Below, in pieces: positions 45,552 through 54,250 of a stretch of 64,000 nucleotides of DNA. Source of the stretch: an uncultured Pirellula sp. (GTDB lineage Bacteria; Planctomycetota; Planctomycetia; Pirellulales; Pirellulaceae); NCBI GenBank assembly GCA_903892355.1, contig CAITIE010000014.1, positions 34,488-98,487 of the forward strand, given 5' to 3'. The notes beneath the pieces were generated by a model. The model saw only the letters and a list, made by a program, of their open reading frames with translations. It ran no database searches and was not told the origin of the DNA. Positions within the stretch are counted from its first letter, which is position 1. Every line of letters begins with the position of its first letter. A program made the translations under genes and the position numbers.

Positions 45552-47843
45552 ATGGCAGACTTGAACCCAGCCCAACACGATGCAGTCAATACTTTGGCCG
45601 GTCCCCTTCTGGTCCTCGCAGGAGCGGGGACGGGTAAGACTCGGGTGGTCACGTTCCGAGTGGCGAATTTGATCAAGCATGGTACCCGTCCGGACCGAAT
45701 CTTGGCGGTGACGTTTACCAACAAAGCATCCTTGGAAATGCAGGAGCGGATCTCGCACCAGCTGAAACTTCCCAAGCGGGTTCGCCGTGGCCAGCCCGCT
45801 CCACTGCGTCCGCAGATCGGCACCTTCCACTCGCATTGCGTGCAGATTCTAAAAAGGCATGCTTCCGTTCTCGGGTATCCAGAAAAGTTCACCATCTACG
45901 ATCGAAGTGACGCCGAGAGTGTGGCGCGGACGGTGCTCCGTGAAATCCGTGTTCACGAGGATATGTTGGCCCCACCCGATTTTCTCAATATTGTTAGCCG
46001 ATGGAAGAACGCTGGGGTGCGCCCTGAGCGTGCTGAAAGTGAAGCCGTCAATGACAAGGAGCATGTGGCAGCGAGCGCGTTCAGGCGTTATCAGAGAGCG
46101 CTCAAGCTACAGGCAGCGTTTGATTTCGATGATTTGCTCGTCTGTGCCGAACAACTCTTGACCGAAAACGAAGATGTCCGAAGCGTGGAAGCAGGGCGTT
46201 ACGACCATGTGCTTGTCGATGAGTACCAAGACACCAACGGGACTCAGTACAAAATTATCAAGACTCTCGCGCAGGACCATCGAAATCTTTGCGTGGTCGG
46301 TGACGATGACCAATCCATTTACGGATGGCGAGGCGCCGAGGTACGCCACATTTTGAATTTCAAGAATGACTGGCCTGAAGCAAAGGTGGTTCGCCTTGAA
46401 GAGAATTATCGTTCGACCGACGCCATTCTGACCATGGCCAATCGGCTGATCGCGTTCAACCAGAATCGCCACGGAAAAACCCTTCGGCCCGCGCGTCGCA
46501 ATGGCACTCCTCCACGTGTCCTGCAGTTCCCTGGTGAAAATGAGGAAGCCAAAGGAGTCGTCGAGGAGATCTCGCAGCGTCTACAGCGAGATCGAGGTGT
46601 TGCTCCAGGGGATTTTGCGATCCTGTTTCGAACCAACGAGCAGCCTAGACCCTTTGAGCTTGAGCTTCGTAGGCTCAACGTCCCCTACAAAATCACCGGT
46701 ACTCAATCCTTCTTTGATCGGAAAGAAGTACGAGATATTCTCGCCTACCTGCGCTGGATCGATCAGCCAAACGATGAGCTTGCGCTGCTGCGAGTCATCA
46801 ATGTTCCACCACGTGGCATGGGAGCAAGCAGCGTTGATAAACTGCTCAAGCAAGCCGTGTCGACATCGAAATCGATCTGGCAAATCATGCACGATTCAGC
46901 GTTTATTGCGACACTCTCGCCCGCTGCCCAGCGCGGCGTTGCTTGTTTGATCGCGTTGAATCGAAAATTTGAAAAACTCTTTGGGTCCGGCGGCGACGAC
47001 GCTCGCGAGCCAACGGAAGGCCTTGCGGCTCAATCGGATTTCGGTGACCGCAAAATCCTGCCATTACTGGCTAGCGACGGTAGCGACGGTAGCGACGACT
47101 TAGACGATGTAGCAGACTTAGACGCAGCAGACTTAGACCAGGCTGCCGAAGGAGAGGATGGCATCGATGTGGTCGATGCCATGTCTGAAAATGCCATCTC
47201 TGAAAATGATATCTCTGAAAAATTGATCGACGAGGAAAATGATCTGGAGGAGGAATCGGGCTGCATGACCGATGCGGTCCATCATTTGATTGAGCACCTC
47301 AAGTACCGGCAGGAGATTGAGCGTCTTTATACGGATGCCGATGAAGCTGTCATGCGGATCGGTTCGCTGGAGGCGGTGCTCAACGCCGTCGCGCAGTACG
47401 AACAAGATGCGACCGAGCCTAACTTGGGCGATTTTTTGGCGAGTGTAACCTTGTCGGGACGCGAGTACGGAAGTTCCAAGGACAAGAACGCAGCCATGAA
47501 TGCAGTGTCGCTGATGACCTATCACAGCGCGAAAGGGCTTGAGTTTCCGATCGTCTACATGGTGGGTATGGAGGAAGGCGTACTGCCTCACCGCCGTTCA
47601 ATCACTGAGGAAGGGGATAGTGTCGATGAAGAACGTCGCCTTTGTTATGTCGGTGTCACGCGGGCTCAAGACGAATTAGCACTGACGTTACCTTTGAGCC
47701 GATTCAAATGGGGAAAACCTCGGCCGACTTACCCAAGCCGCTTTCTGTACGAGTTGACCGACCAAGCCGACAATCCGAACCGGGCGAAGGCCATCAAGGC
47801 TGCCGCGGATGAAGCGAGGAAAGCGAGCCGCACAGCGCGTTAA
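45552..47843 (+). CDS. UvrD/PcrA/Rep-type DNA helicase with acidic insertion
   Basis: A 763-aa SF1A helicase. Motifs in order: LNPAQHDAV (Q motif), LAGAGTGKT (Walker A, residues 23-30), AVTFTNKASLEMQERI, GTFHSHC (Ia/Ib), VDEYQDTNGTQY (II), VVGDDDQSIYGWRGA (III), LEENYRST (IV), LMTYHSAKGLEFPIVYMVGMEEGVLPH (V) and EERRLCYVGVTRAQDELAL (VI). It unwinds DNA 3'-5' in repair or replication. Residues about 507-570, in the 2B region, are an Asp/Glu/Ser-rich insertion with short internal repeats not found in standard PcrA. ATG 45552 gives the normal N-terminus; an upstream ATG at 45495 would add 19 residues. Confidence 0.93.
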   Translation: MADLNPAQHDAVNTLAGPLLVLAGAGTGKTRVVTFRVANLIKHGTRPDRILAVTFTNKASLEMQERISHQLKLPKRVRRGQPAPLRPQIGTFHSHCVQILKRHASVLGYPEKFTIYDRSDAESVARTVLREIRVHEDMLAPPDFLNIVSRWKNAGVRPERAESEAVNDKEHVAASAFRRYQRALKLQAAFDFDDLLVCAEQLLTENEDVRSVEAGRYDHVLVDEYQDTNGTQYKIIKTLAQDHRNLCVVGDDDQSIYGWRGAEVRHILNFKNDWPEAKVVRLEENYRSTDAILTMANRLIAFNQNRHGKTLRPARRNGTPPRVLQFPGENEEAKGVVEEISQRLQRDRGVAPGDFAILFRTNEQPRPFELELRRLNVPYKITGTQSFFDRKEVRDILAYLRWIDQPNDELALLRVINVPPRGMGASSVDKLLKQAVSTSKSIWQIMHDSAFIATLSPAAQRGVACLIALNRKFEKLFGSGGDDAREPTEGLAAQSDFGDRKILPLLASDGSDGSDDLDDVADLDAADLDQAAEGEDGIDVVDAMSENAISENDISEKLIDEENDLEEESGCMTDAVHHLIEHLKYRQEIERLYTDADEAVMRIGSLEAVLNAVAQYEQDATEPNLGDFLASVTLSGREYGSSKDKNAAMNAVSLMTYHSAKGLEFPIVYMVGMEEGVLPHRRSITEEGDSVDEERRLCYVGVTRAQDELALTLPLSRFKWGKPRPTYPSRFLYELTDQADNPNRAKAIKAAADEARKASRTAR
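47078..47130. repeat. Short in-frame repeats coding the acidic helicase insertion
   Basis: Repeats of 9 bases (AGCGACGGT-like) are followed by repeats around GACTTAGAC with a 15-18 base period. They code for Asp-rich runs (GSDGSDD, DLDAADLD). A second set further on repeats a TCTGAAAATGCC-like word (SENAISENDISE). Confidence 0.7.
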
Positions 47844-47849
47844 AACGAA

Positions 47850-47881
47850 CCAATCGCGGCAGATACCAATCGCGGCAGATA
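47850..47881. repeat. Perfect 16-bp tandem duplication after the helicase stop
   Basis: ACCAATCGCGGCAGAT at 47850-47865 is repeated exactly at 47866-47881, six bases after the stop codon (47841-47843). Confidence 0.9.
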
Positions 47882-47952
47882 TTGACGGGTCATGATTCCA
47901 GCGGACGAGGGCCAAACCGAGCGATGCACGCTGGTCGTCGAATTGAATCGGG

Positions 47953-48930
47953 CTACTCGTAAATCGGGTAGAAGCACCCGAAGGCCGATTCGCCAAAAGC
48001 ACCTGGGTCATTGAAGCGTTGATTTCGATCCATGGCCGCGATCGACCGCATTTGATCCTCCGTAAGCTCGAAATCGAAGATGCTTAAATTTTCGGCGAGC
48101 CGTGCTGGGTTGCTGGTTTTTGGGATCACCGCGGTACCCCGCTGAACGCCCCATCGCAATAGGATTTGAGCAGGGGACTTTTTGTGGCTCTCCGCAATCG
48201 ACCGTACGACGGGCTCGTTCATGGCTGAGTCTTTTTCTGTAGCCATTCCGATTGGGATGTACGATGGAGCGCCCAGTGGTGAAAAAGCGGTGAAGGCTAT
48301 CTCCTCGTTCTGGCAATAACGCAATAACTTCGGCTGGACCAGATACGGATGCGATTCGACTTGCAAGACCGCCGGTCTGATGGCGGCGTAACTCAATAAG
48401 TCCCGGACCAGCGACGTGCCAAAGTTGCTGACGCCGATATTCTTCACCAAGCCTTTCTCAACGAGTCGCTCCATCGCTCCCCATGTTTCCGAGATCGGTA
48501 CAGGGGATGGTTTCATCGCGCGCGTCGGAGACGATGGATCGAAAAACCAACCGGCTGGATACCGCTGCTCGAATGGGACGAAGGCGAGAGCGATTGGGAA
48601 GTGGATCAAATACAGATCGAGATAGTCCACTCGCAAATCCTGCAGGCTCTTTCGGCATGCGAGTTCCACGTGTTCCGGGCGATGGTACGTATTCCAGAGC
48701 TTGCTGGTCACCCATAAATCTTCGCGGCGGCAAATCCCTTGGCTAAAGGCTTTTTCAATCCCCAAGCCGACGAAAGCCTCATTCCCGTAGTCGGACGCAC
48801 AATCAAGGTGCCGGTAGCCGACTCGGATCGCTTCGGTTGTCACCTCCGCAGCCACCGAGTTGTCGATCTTCCAAAATCCTAATCCGACGCTTGGAAGTTG
48901 CTGGTTTTTTCCGACGTTGATGGCTTTCAT
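47953..48930 (-). CDS. Aldo/keto reductase
   Basis: A 325-aa NAD(P)H-dependent reductase of the AKR superfamily. LPSVGLGFWKID, YRHLDCASDYGNEAFVGLGIE (catalytic Asp and Tyr), WVTSKLW (Lys) and LDLYLIHFPIA (His) form the active site. GVSNFG, ESHPYLVQPKLLRYC and AVIPKTSNPARLAENL bind substrate and cofactor. It resembles the xylose-reductase/aldose-reductase branch. ATG 48930 is chosen over 48999, which has no homologous residues. No partner gene is obvious: it is convergent with the helicase and diverges from the lipoprotein gene. Confidence 0.92.
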   Translation of the reverse strand: MKAINVGKNQQLPSVGLGFWKIDNSVAAEVTTEAIRVGYRHLDCASDYGNEAFVGLGIEKAFSQGICRREDLWVTSKLWNTYHRPEHVELACRKSLQDLRVDYLDLYLIHFPIALAFVPFEQRYPAGWFFDPSSPTRAMKPSPVPISETWGAMERLVEKGLVKNIGVSNFGTSLVRDLLSYAAIRPAVLQVESHPYLVQPKLLRYCQNEEIAFTAFSPLGAPSYIPIGMATEKDSAMNEPVVRSIAESHKKSPAQILLRWGVQRGTAVIPKTSNPARLAENLSIFDFELTEDQMRSIAAMDRNQRFNDPGAFGESAFGCFYPIYE

Positions 48931-49039
48931 TGGGATTTCTCTATGAATGGGTAGGGATACAGAGCAAGCAGTATTGCCAGGGAGGGCTGGATCGTACAAG
49001 CTACTATCGATTGCTATTTCTATTTTTCAGGAGAATCCT

Positions 49040-50884
49040 GTGAGCCGTTCTTTCCGTTCCGTCGCCTCGTCCTCGAAAATGGCTGCTCGTCGCTGGTTGG
49101 TCTTGTCTATCCTCGCGGCGTGCGTCGCCCCGATTGGATGTTCCTCAGAAAAGCCTTCCAGTGAAGTCTCGGCATCCTCGAGCGGATACAGGCCCGTTGA
49201 TGCCCCTAAGGGCACTGCTCCTAAGGGCAATACCGGCAAGGATACCGCAGCGACAGGCGCTGATAGTTCGGCCCCTGGCGCGACGATGTTGGCAGATAGC
49301 GGCGCGACAAAGCCATCCCCAATATCCAATACTCCCGGCTCCTCAGGGGGTAAGTCGGGTGGTGCACCCGCCAACAACGCCGCCGGCGTTCCAGGGACCG
49401 CTGGCTCTGACACGACCAACAACCCGCCATCTGTCCCGGCACTGCCCACCTTCAATCCCGGTCAAGTGGATCCGAGCATCGCTGCGAAGTCGTACATGAG
49501 ACTAGAGATGACGCAGTCTCAGGACCCCACTGAGATCCTTCGGTTCATCGGTGCCATCGACCGCTCCCTCCAGGAACTGCAGCAGGATGCAGCTCGACGC
49601 ATGGTGAACTCGGACCTGGTGCTCGATCGAGGGATGGCCTTGGCTCGAATGAAATTGACCGCGTCCGAGCGATTGGGAAAAGTCGGTAAGAACGCGGATG
49701 AGTCGAGCAAGGCGCTCATCGGCAAACTGGAAGCACTCGGGCAGATGGCACAGTTCAAGGACGTGCCATCCGCTGATGAACTGCGAAGCGTCGCCAAGGA
49801 ACTCGCAAAGAACGAGGATCCGAGGGTGGCTCGACAAGCTCGCCGCATGCAACTCGTCACCGCCCTTAATGATTTCCAAAATCAATCCGAGACCACCGAG
49901 AATATTGTCGAAATCGCATCCGATTTGCTTTCCAAAGTCGACACACCGGATGCATCGGTCTTCATGGCTGTCGCCCAGGCCGCCCAGGTGCTCGACGCTT
50001 CCGTCGCTCGCGATGTGCAGGAAGGGGCGAAACCCGCTGCGGATGATCCCAAGCTCGTAGCGTGCGACAAGCTTGTGAATCTACTCGAGGCCAAATACCG
50101 AGATATCCCCAATATGCAAATGGGGATGGGGGCTTGGCAAATGAAGATTCAACGGTTGCCCGATTTCGAATCCTACCTACAGATCCTTGATACCCGCCAA
50201 GCGATGTCGGCTAGTCCCGAAGCGGTCACCGCCGGCGCGAAGAGTTTGATGGAGAAGATGCCTTCCCCATGGACCGCGATCGCCCTCGTTCAGTGTTCAA
50301 CCCAATTTGAATACTCCGGAAATGTCGCTGTCGCGAAAAGTCTTCTCGATATCGCCGCGACTCAATTGGAGACGACCAAGACCCCTGAACTCCGCGAACA
50401 AATCGAAGTTTCTCTGAAAGGGTTCGAAGCGAGGACCGGAATTATCGGTAAACCTCTGGCCCTCGACTCGTTGGTCGATACCGATGGTAAGCCATTGGAT
50501 TTGGAAAAGTACAAGGGGAAAGTTGTCTTGGTGGATTTTTGGGCGACGTGGTGCGGACCATGCATCGCCGAGATTCCTAACATCATGAAGGTCTACGAAG
50601 CTAAGCAAGAACAAGGATTCGATGTGATCGCGGTCAACCTCGATGACAAACGATCCGACCTGGACGTGTTCCTTTCTCAGCAAAAGACCCCATGGTCTGT
50701 TTTCGTAAGCGCTGACCCTAACAAGTCCGGAATGGAATCGCCTCTCGCTCAGTCCCTATCGATCACCGCGATTCCTTTCACGATCTTGATCGGGAGGGAT
50801 GGCAACGTGGCTGCCGTCCATGTCCGTGGCGCGGCACTCGACACTAAGGTTGAAGAACTCCTCGAGGCCAAAGCCACTCCTTAA
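49040..50884 (+). CDS. Lipoprotein with C-terminal TlpA/thioredoxin-like domain
   Basis: A 614-aa exported protein. Start GTG 49040 is preceded by AGGAGA (49029-49034) at 5-base spacing. The signal region RRWLVLSILAACVAPIGCSS ends in a cysteine, consistent with a lipoprotein. Residues about 35-130 are Ser/Gly/Thr/Pro-rich and probably unstructured. Residues 130-470 are mostly helical and unrecognised. The C-terminal ~150 residues are a thioredoxin-like domain with FWATWCGPCIAEIP (CxxC at 505-508), VIAVNLDDKRSDLDVF and ITAIPFTILIGRDG with cis-Pro. TlpA-type domains handle thiol-disulphide reduction outside the inner membrane, for example for cytochrome c maturation. Its partner is unknown. Confidence 0.87.
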   Translation: MSRSFRSVASSSKMAARRWLVLSILAACVAPIGCSSEKPSSEVSASSSGYRPVDAPKGTAPKGNTGKDTAATGADSSAPGATMLADSGATKPSPISNTPGSSGGKSGGAPANNAAGVPGTAGSDTTNNPPSVPALPTFNPGQVDPSIAAKSYMRLEMTQSQDPTEILRFIGAIDRSLQELQQDAARRMVNSDLVLDRGMALARMKLTASERLGKVGKNADESSKALIGKLEALGQMAQFKDVPSADELRSVAKELAKNEDPRVARQARRMQLVTALNDFQNQSETTENIVEIASDLLSKVDTPDASVFMAVAQAAQVLDASVARDVQEGAKPAADDPKLVACDKLVNLLEAKYRDIPNMQMGMGAWQMKIQRLPDFESYLQILDTRQAMSASPEAVTAGAKSLMEKMPSPWTAIALVQCSTQFEYSGNVAVAKSLLDIAATQLETTKTPELREQIEVSLKGFEARTGIIGKPLALDSLVDTDGKPLDLEKYKGKVVLVDFWATWCGPCIAEIPNIMKVYEAKQEQGFDVIAVNLDDKRSDLDVFLSQQKTPWSVFVSADPNKSGMESPLAQSLSITAIPFTILIGRDGNVAAVHVRGAALDTKVEELLEAKATP

Positions 50885-50913
50885 GAATACCATTCGAGTT
50901 GGAGGGCCAATTC

Positions 50914-51558
50914 GTGGTGGAGTTTATCGTTGTTATTGGCGGTCTAGCAGCGTTTGCTGCGATTGCTGGTGCCACCGTTTGGTTGGAGTCGCGACGCCGC
51001 AAAGCGATCAGTGAGTTCGCCGACTCGTTGGGAATGGAGGTTTCACCGAAACTACCTTCGGCCGATGAGTCTCGTTTCTTCGCGTTCGATCTGGCGAAAC
51101 GTGGACAGCAACAGAAAACGAAGCTCGCCCTCATCGCTGACGACGGGACAACGCGAATCATTCTGTTCGAACGTCAAATCACCAACGGTAAAAACACGCA
51201 TAGCCACACGATCGCAATGAGCTACGATTCGAGATTGGCGGCTCCTCCAGTGCAATTGCAACGCGCTTCCTGGAGCACCAAGTTAACGGGGCTCGTCGGT
51301 GTAAAGCCGATCCAATTCCCAGACGATCCTGAGTTTCAGGCCCGCTTCTCGGTGCGTGGTCGCCCGGAGTTGGAGATTCGTGGATTCCTCAATGAGCGGC
51401 GGCGCGCTGCTCTGACCAACATGGTTCCACCCATCGAGAACATCTCGTTCGCCGGCAAAGCGATCATGATCGCCTACCCTGGCCGGATTCGAGTGAGCGA
51501 AATCAAATCTCAATTGCAAACCTCGCTCCAACTGAATCGGCTCATGCTCGCCGAGTGA
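50914..51558 (+). CDS. Small membrane-anchored hypothetical protein
   Basis: A 214-aa protein with one N-terminal transmembrane helix (FIVVIGGLAAFAAIAGATVWLE), then RRRKAISEFADSLGMEV and a soluble domain with predicted strands and helices (FAFDLAKRGQQQKTKLALIADDG, FSVRGRPELEIRGFLN). GGAGGG at 50901-50906 precedes GTG 50914 by seven bases, so I use that start; a TTG at 50899 is possible. It follows the thioredoxin-domain lipoprotein by 29 bases and is probably co-transcribed. I do not recognise the family, though the membrane helix plus cytoplasmic domain is common among planctomycete hypotheticals. Confidence 0.65.
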   Translation: MVEFIVVIGGLAAFAAIAGATVWLESRRRKAISEFADSLGMEVSPKLPSADESRFFAFDLAKRGQQQKTKLALIADDGTTRIILFERQITNGKNTHSHTIAMSYDSRLAAPPVQLQRASWSTKLTGLVGVKPIQFPDDPEFQARFSVRGRPELEIRGFLNERRRAALTNMVPPIENISFAGKAIMIAYPGRIRVSEIKSQLQTSLQLNRLMLAE

Positions 51559-51580
51559 TTGCCGTGCATCATTCTCCCGC

Positions 51581-51604
51581 TAATCGATCCAATAATCGAT
51601 CCAA
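51581..51604. repeat. Perfect 12-bp tandem duplication after the small membrane-protein gene
   Basis: TAATCGATCCAA at 51581-51592 is repeated at 51593-51604, 22 bases after the stop codon. Confidence 0.85.
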
Positions 51605-51682
51605 CGACGCTGCCGGTCTGTTACGAAAGCATGCCCGGTGACGGGCCAATCGACGGAGTGGATCGTGATCGAAGGGAGCGTT

Positions 51683-52669
51683 TTAAGTGGATCGGAAAAA
51701 ACGACCTAATAGGGTGCTCGGGATCACCAATAAGCAGATCAATATCCCAGGTAGGCTTCCTGAATAGTGCAATGCGATCACCCCGTCAAAAAATAGAATT
51801 GTTACGATCGCTTGTTTGATCGCTAGTCCCAACCGCCGTGGTTCAAGGGTTGCGATCGATTCGTACGCTCGGCGAGCCAGTGGCAAACTCAGCAACCCGA
51901 AGAGAATCGCGTACGTATAACGAGAGCTATCCAGGGAACTGCGAGAATCGTCGGCAACTCCCAATCCAAACGCTCGGCCTGGATAAGAGTAGCTCCCCAA
52001 CGCAAAAATCGAAATCCCAGCCGCCGCGACGAGCCAGCCCAGGATCAATCGCCATCGCATCTGCTTTGCATCGGATTCCTTTCTAGCAGCGATCGTAAAG
52101 CCGGTGACGTAAACTCCATGGCCCAGCAGAGGCCATAGGGCCGTGGGTTCGATGCGCGTTCCCAGCGCAGACATGACGATCACCACACCGAGTCCCATAT
52201 TCAATGCGCGGCATAATCCCATCACCGCAGGAGCAAGGATGGTTTTCTTGAGAGGCCCATCATACGCGAGAATCGAAAATGCCAGCAGGATGGCGACAGC
52301 AAGTGGCATGAGTGCTTGTTGCCATGCAACAGGCGGCATGCAGGCATAAGCAACCACCGAGGCGAGTACGCCGAGGACCATCAGGGCGATACCGGCATTT
52401 CTTGCAGTTCGCCAATCGATTCGGCCACTCACGATCGGGCCGGGCCGGTCAGCTTGACGGTCCTCTTCGATATCAAAAACATCGTTGAGCGCCATCCCGG
52501 ACCAATAGAGCATGATCGATGCGGAGGCTCCAACGATAGCCGCTAATGGGTGTTGGACAAAGGAGTGAGCGGCGCCACCTGCAATGCACATTCCTGCCAA
52601 GACATCCGCGCAGCTGGTCAAGGTATTGGGGATACGAACCAATTGGGCCCAGGCTTTCAGAGTCGACAC
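51683..52669 (-). CDS. UbiA family prenyltransferase
   Basis: A 328-aa multi-pass membrane enzyme. The first Asp-rich motif is ALNDVFDIEEDRQADRPGPIVSG (NDxxD), which binds prenyl diphosphate with magnesium. The second is in the middle and less clear. About eight hydrophobic helices follow LVRIPNTLTSCADVLAGM. UbiA enzymes attach prenyl chains to aromatic or other acceptors in quinone, haem or lipid synthesis; the acceptor here is unknown. I start at GTG 52669, 28 bases after the phosphoesterase stop, because longer starts reach far into that gene. It resembles the planctomycete UbiA-like proteins found near phosphoesterases, but I could not link it to a named pathway. Confidence 0.85.
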   Translation of the reverse strand: MSTLKAWAQLVRIPNTLTSCADVLAGMCIAGGAAHSFVQHPLAAIVGASASIMLYWSGMALNDVFDIEEDRQADRPGPIVSGRIDWRTARNAGIALMVLGVLASVVAYACMPPVAWQQALMPLAVAILLAFSILAYDGPLKKTILAPAVMGLCRALNMGLGVVIVMSALGTRIEPTALWPLLGHGVYVTGFTIAARKESDAKQMRWRLILGWLVAAAGISIFALGSYSYPGRAFGLGVADDSRSSLDSSRYTYAILFGLLSLPLARRAYESIATLEPRRLGLAIKQAIVTILFFDGVIALHYSGSLPGILICLLVIPSTLLGRFFRST

Positions 52670-52697
52670 GAATGCACTTCTTTCAACGATGGATTGG

Positions 52698-53504
52698 TTA
52701 GGAAGGAATAGAGACCCAATGCGTTTTGACAAGTGCGCCTTGGGGGCCGACCGAAACGTAGTTGGCAAAAGCGATCGGATCCGGGTGCACGGTAGGGGTG
52801 GTATCTTCTGGCCAATGGGACAGATGCATCGCGGCACTCCCGCAGGAAGCGTAAAGAATACCATCCCGTGAGAAGCACGTCGGACGATGAATGTGGCCGA
52901 AGAAAACCGCGCGAATACGATCGGAGTCCTTTGCAAGTATCCGATGCAAATCCTCCCCGTTGGTCAGAAGCATGGTCCGATCGATCCAATCACAATCCAT
53001 CGCTAATGGTGCGTAATGGACAAACAACGTCGTCGGCTGCTGAGTGTCGCGAAGAACTTTTTGGATGCTATCGAGTTGTTTTTCATCCAACCGACCATGA
53101 GGATCAATTTCAGTGGTGTCTCGAGCATCAAGGATCAAAAATTGCTCCCCTCGGACGGTGAAGCGATAGCACCATCGTTCCGACGATTCCACCAAAGGTT
53201 GGCCTGGACAATCCCCTAGAGCGTTCCGCAAAGCGGTCCGATTGTCATGGTTTCCGATCACGAAGTGGCAGGGCTGATGAAGTGCTTGAAAGGGAATGAG
53301 TGCAGCCCGCGTCGATTCGCCATCATCCTCGGGGATATGACCGCGATGCACCAAGTCACCTGTGTGTATGACAAAATCGATCGGTGCGATTAAGCCGCGA
53401 ATCCAGTCGCACAGGAGGTTCGATCGGCGAGCTGATTCGACACCTGGGGTGATGGGCGTCGTGTTCCAATGCGTGTCGCTGACTTGAAGGAATCGAACCG
53501 TCAT
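52698..53504 (-). CDS. Calcineurin-like metallophosphoesterase (CpdA-type)
   Basis: A 268-aa cytoplasmic phosphoesterase. The five metal-binding motifs are VRFLQVSDTHW (D-x-H), FVIHTGDLVHRG (GD), CHFVIGNHDNR (GNHD), FVHYAPLAMDCDW (H) and AVFFGHIHRPTCF (GHxH). It is closest in layout to class III cyclic-nucleotide phosphodiesterases such as CpdA, but substrate cannot be told from motifs. The gene lies 5 bases from the DJ-1 gene and 28 from the UbiA gene, all minus strand, so the three form an operon. Confidence 0.9.
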   Translation of the reverse strand: MTVRFLQVSDTHWNTTPITPGVESARRSNLLCDWIRGLIAPIDFVIHTGDLVHRGHIPEDDGESTRAALIPFQALHQPCHFVIGNHDNRTALRNALGDCPGQPLVESSERWCYRFTVRGEQFLILDARDTTEIDPHGRLDEKQLDSIQKVLRDTQQPTTLFVHYAPLAMDCDWIDRTMLLTNGEDLHRILAKDSDRIRAVFFGHIHRPTCFSRDGILYASCGSAAMHLSHWPEDTTPTVHPDPIAFANYVSVGPQGALVKTHWVSIPS

Positions 53505-53509
53505 GCGTC

Positions 53510-54040
53510 TTACTTCGCCATTACATCAATCATTGCTGCCGCAAACCATGGTAGATCATCCGGCTTGCGACTCGATACAAAGTGCCGATCGACCACCACC
53601 GGCGCATCCTCCCAGATCGCTCCCGCATTCTCCAAGTCATCTTTGATACCTGGCGAGCCTGTCGTTCGGACGCCCCGGTATACGCCAGCGGAGATGGCCA
53701 GCCAACCTCCATGGCAAATTGCCGCCACGCATTTGCCGTCCCCGGCGAACTCCGAAATCAACTGCTTGACGCGATCCAGCCTTCGCAAACGGTCGGGCAT
53801 GAACCCACCGGGCAGCAATACCGCATCGAAATCGGAAGATTTGGCGTCGGCAATCGCGATGTCCGAGGCACACGGATACCCGTTCTTTCCAGCATAAACG
53901 CGTTTGGCCTCTTCTCCTGCGATGACGAACTCCGCACCGGCTTCGATCAGGCGAAGCTTGGGGTACCAAAGCTCCAAGTCCTCATAAATGTCTCCCACGA
54001 AGGATAAAACCCGTTTTCCTTGAAGCGGCTTTGCGGTCAT
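53510..54040 (-). CDS. DJ-1/PfpI family protein
   Basis: A 176-aa protein of the DJ-1/PfpI superfamily. VLSFVGDIYEDLELWYPKLRL begins the flavodoxin-like fold. DFDAVLLPGGFMPDRLRR contains the PGG turn, and CVAAICHGGWLAISAGVY has the nucleophile-elbow Cys followed by His. Members include chaperones, glyoxalase-like enzymes and deglycases; no reaction can be assigned here. It is the first gene of the operon with the phosphoesterase and UbiA and is divergent from metF, sharing the region 54041-54250. Confidence 0.88.
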   Translation of the reverse strand: MTAKPLQGKRVLSFVGDIYEDLELWYPKLRLIEAGAEFVIAGEEAKRVYAGKNGYPCASDIAIADAKSSDFDAVLLPGGFMPDRLRRLDRVKQLISEFAGDGKCVAAICHGGWLAISAGVYRGVRTTGSPGIKDDLENAGAIWEDAPVVVDRHFVSSRKPDDLPWFAAAMIDVMAK

Positions 54041-54168
54041 AGGGGTGCGTTGATTCGAGTTGACTGGGACAGGTTGACCGGAGTAATCGTACCAAAAAAG
54101 TACTTTTTGAAACGCCGCCCTTGCGGTCCCCCATGAAATTCCTGGAAAACAAAGTATCGTATAGGTTC

Positions 54169-54216
54169 GCTGCGACGGGAAAAGCAGCAGGCTATGGCGC
54201 GAAATGCGCAGCTAGC
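54169..54216 (+). promoter_or_regulatory. Structured leader upstream of metF
   Basis: Two adjacent hairpins precede metF. The first is GCTGC/GCAGC (54169-54173, 54184-54188). The second is GCTA...TAGC (54191-54194, 54213-54216) enclosing a GCGC/GCGC helix (54197-54200, 54206-54209). A methionine- or SAH-sensing riboswitch is conceivable given the gene, but I could not match it to a known class. Confidence 0.35.
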
Positions 54217-54250
54217 ACTTTAGGTAACTATTGCAGGAAATGATGCATCG

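Noticed and set aside
51683..52669. UbiA gene as part of an ebo-type cluster
   Set aside because: The other expected genes of that cluster (TatD-like, dehydroquinate synthase-like) are absent; neighbours are a phosphoesterase and a DJ-1 protein.
54121..54250. Known SAH, SAM or cobalamin riboswitch before metF
   Set aside because: I could not align the conserved core of any of these classes to the sequence, so I report only an unassigned structured leader.
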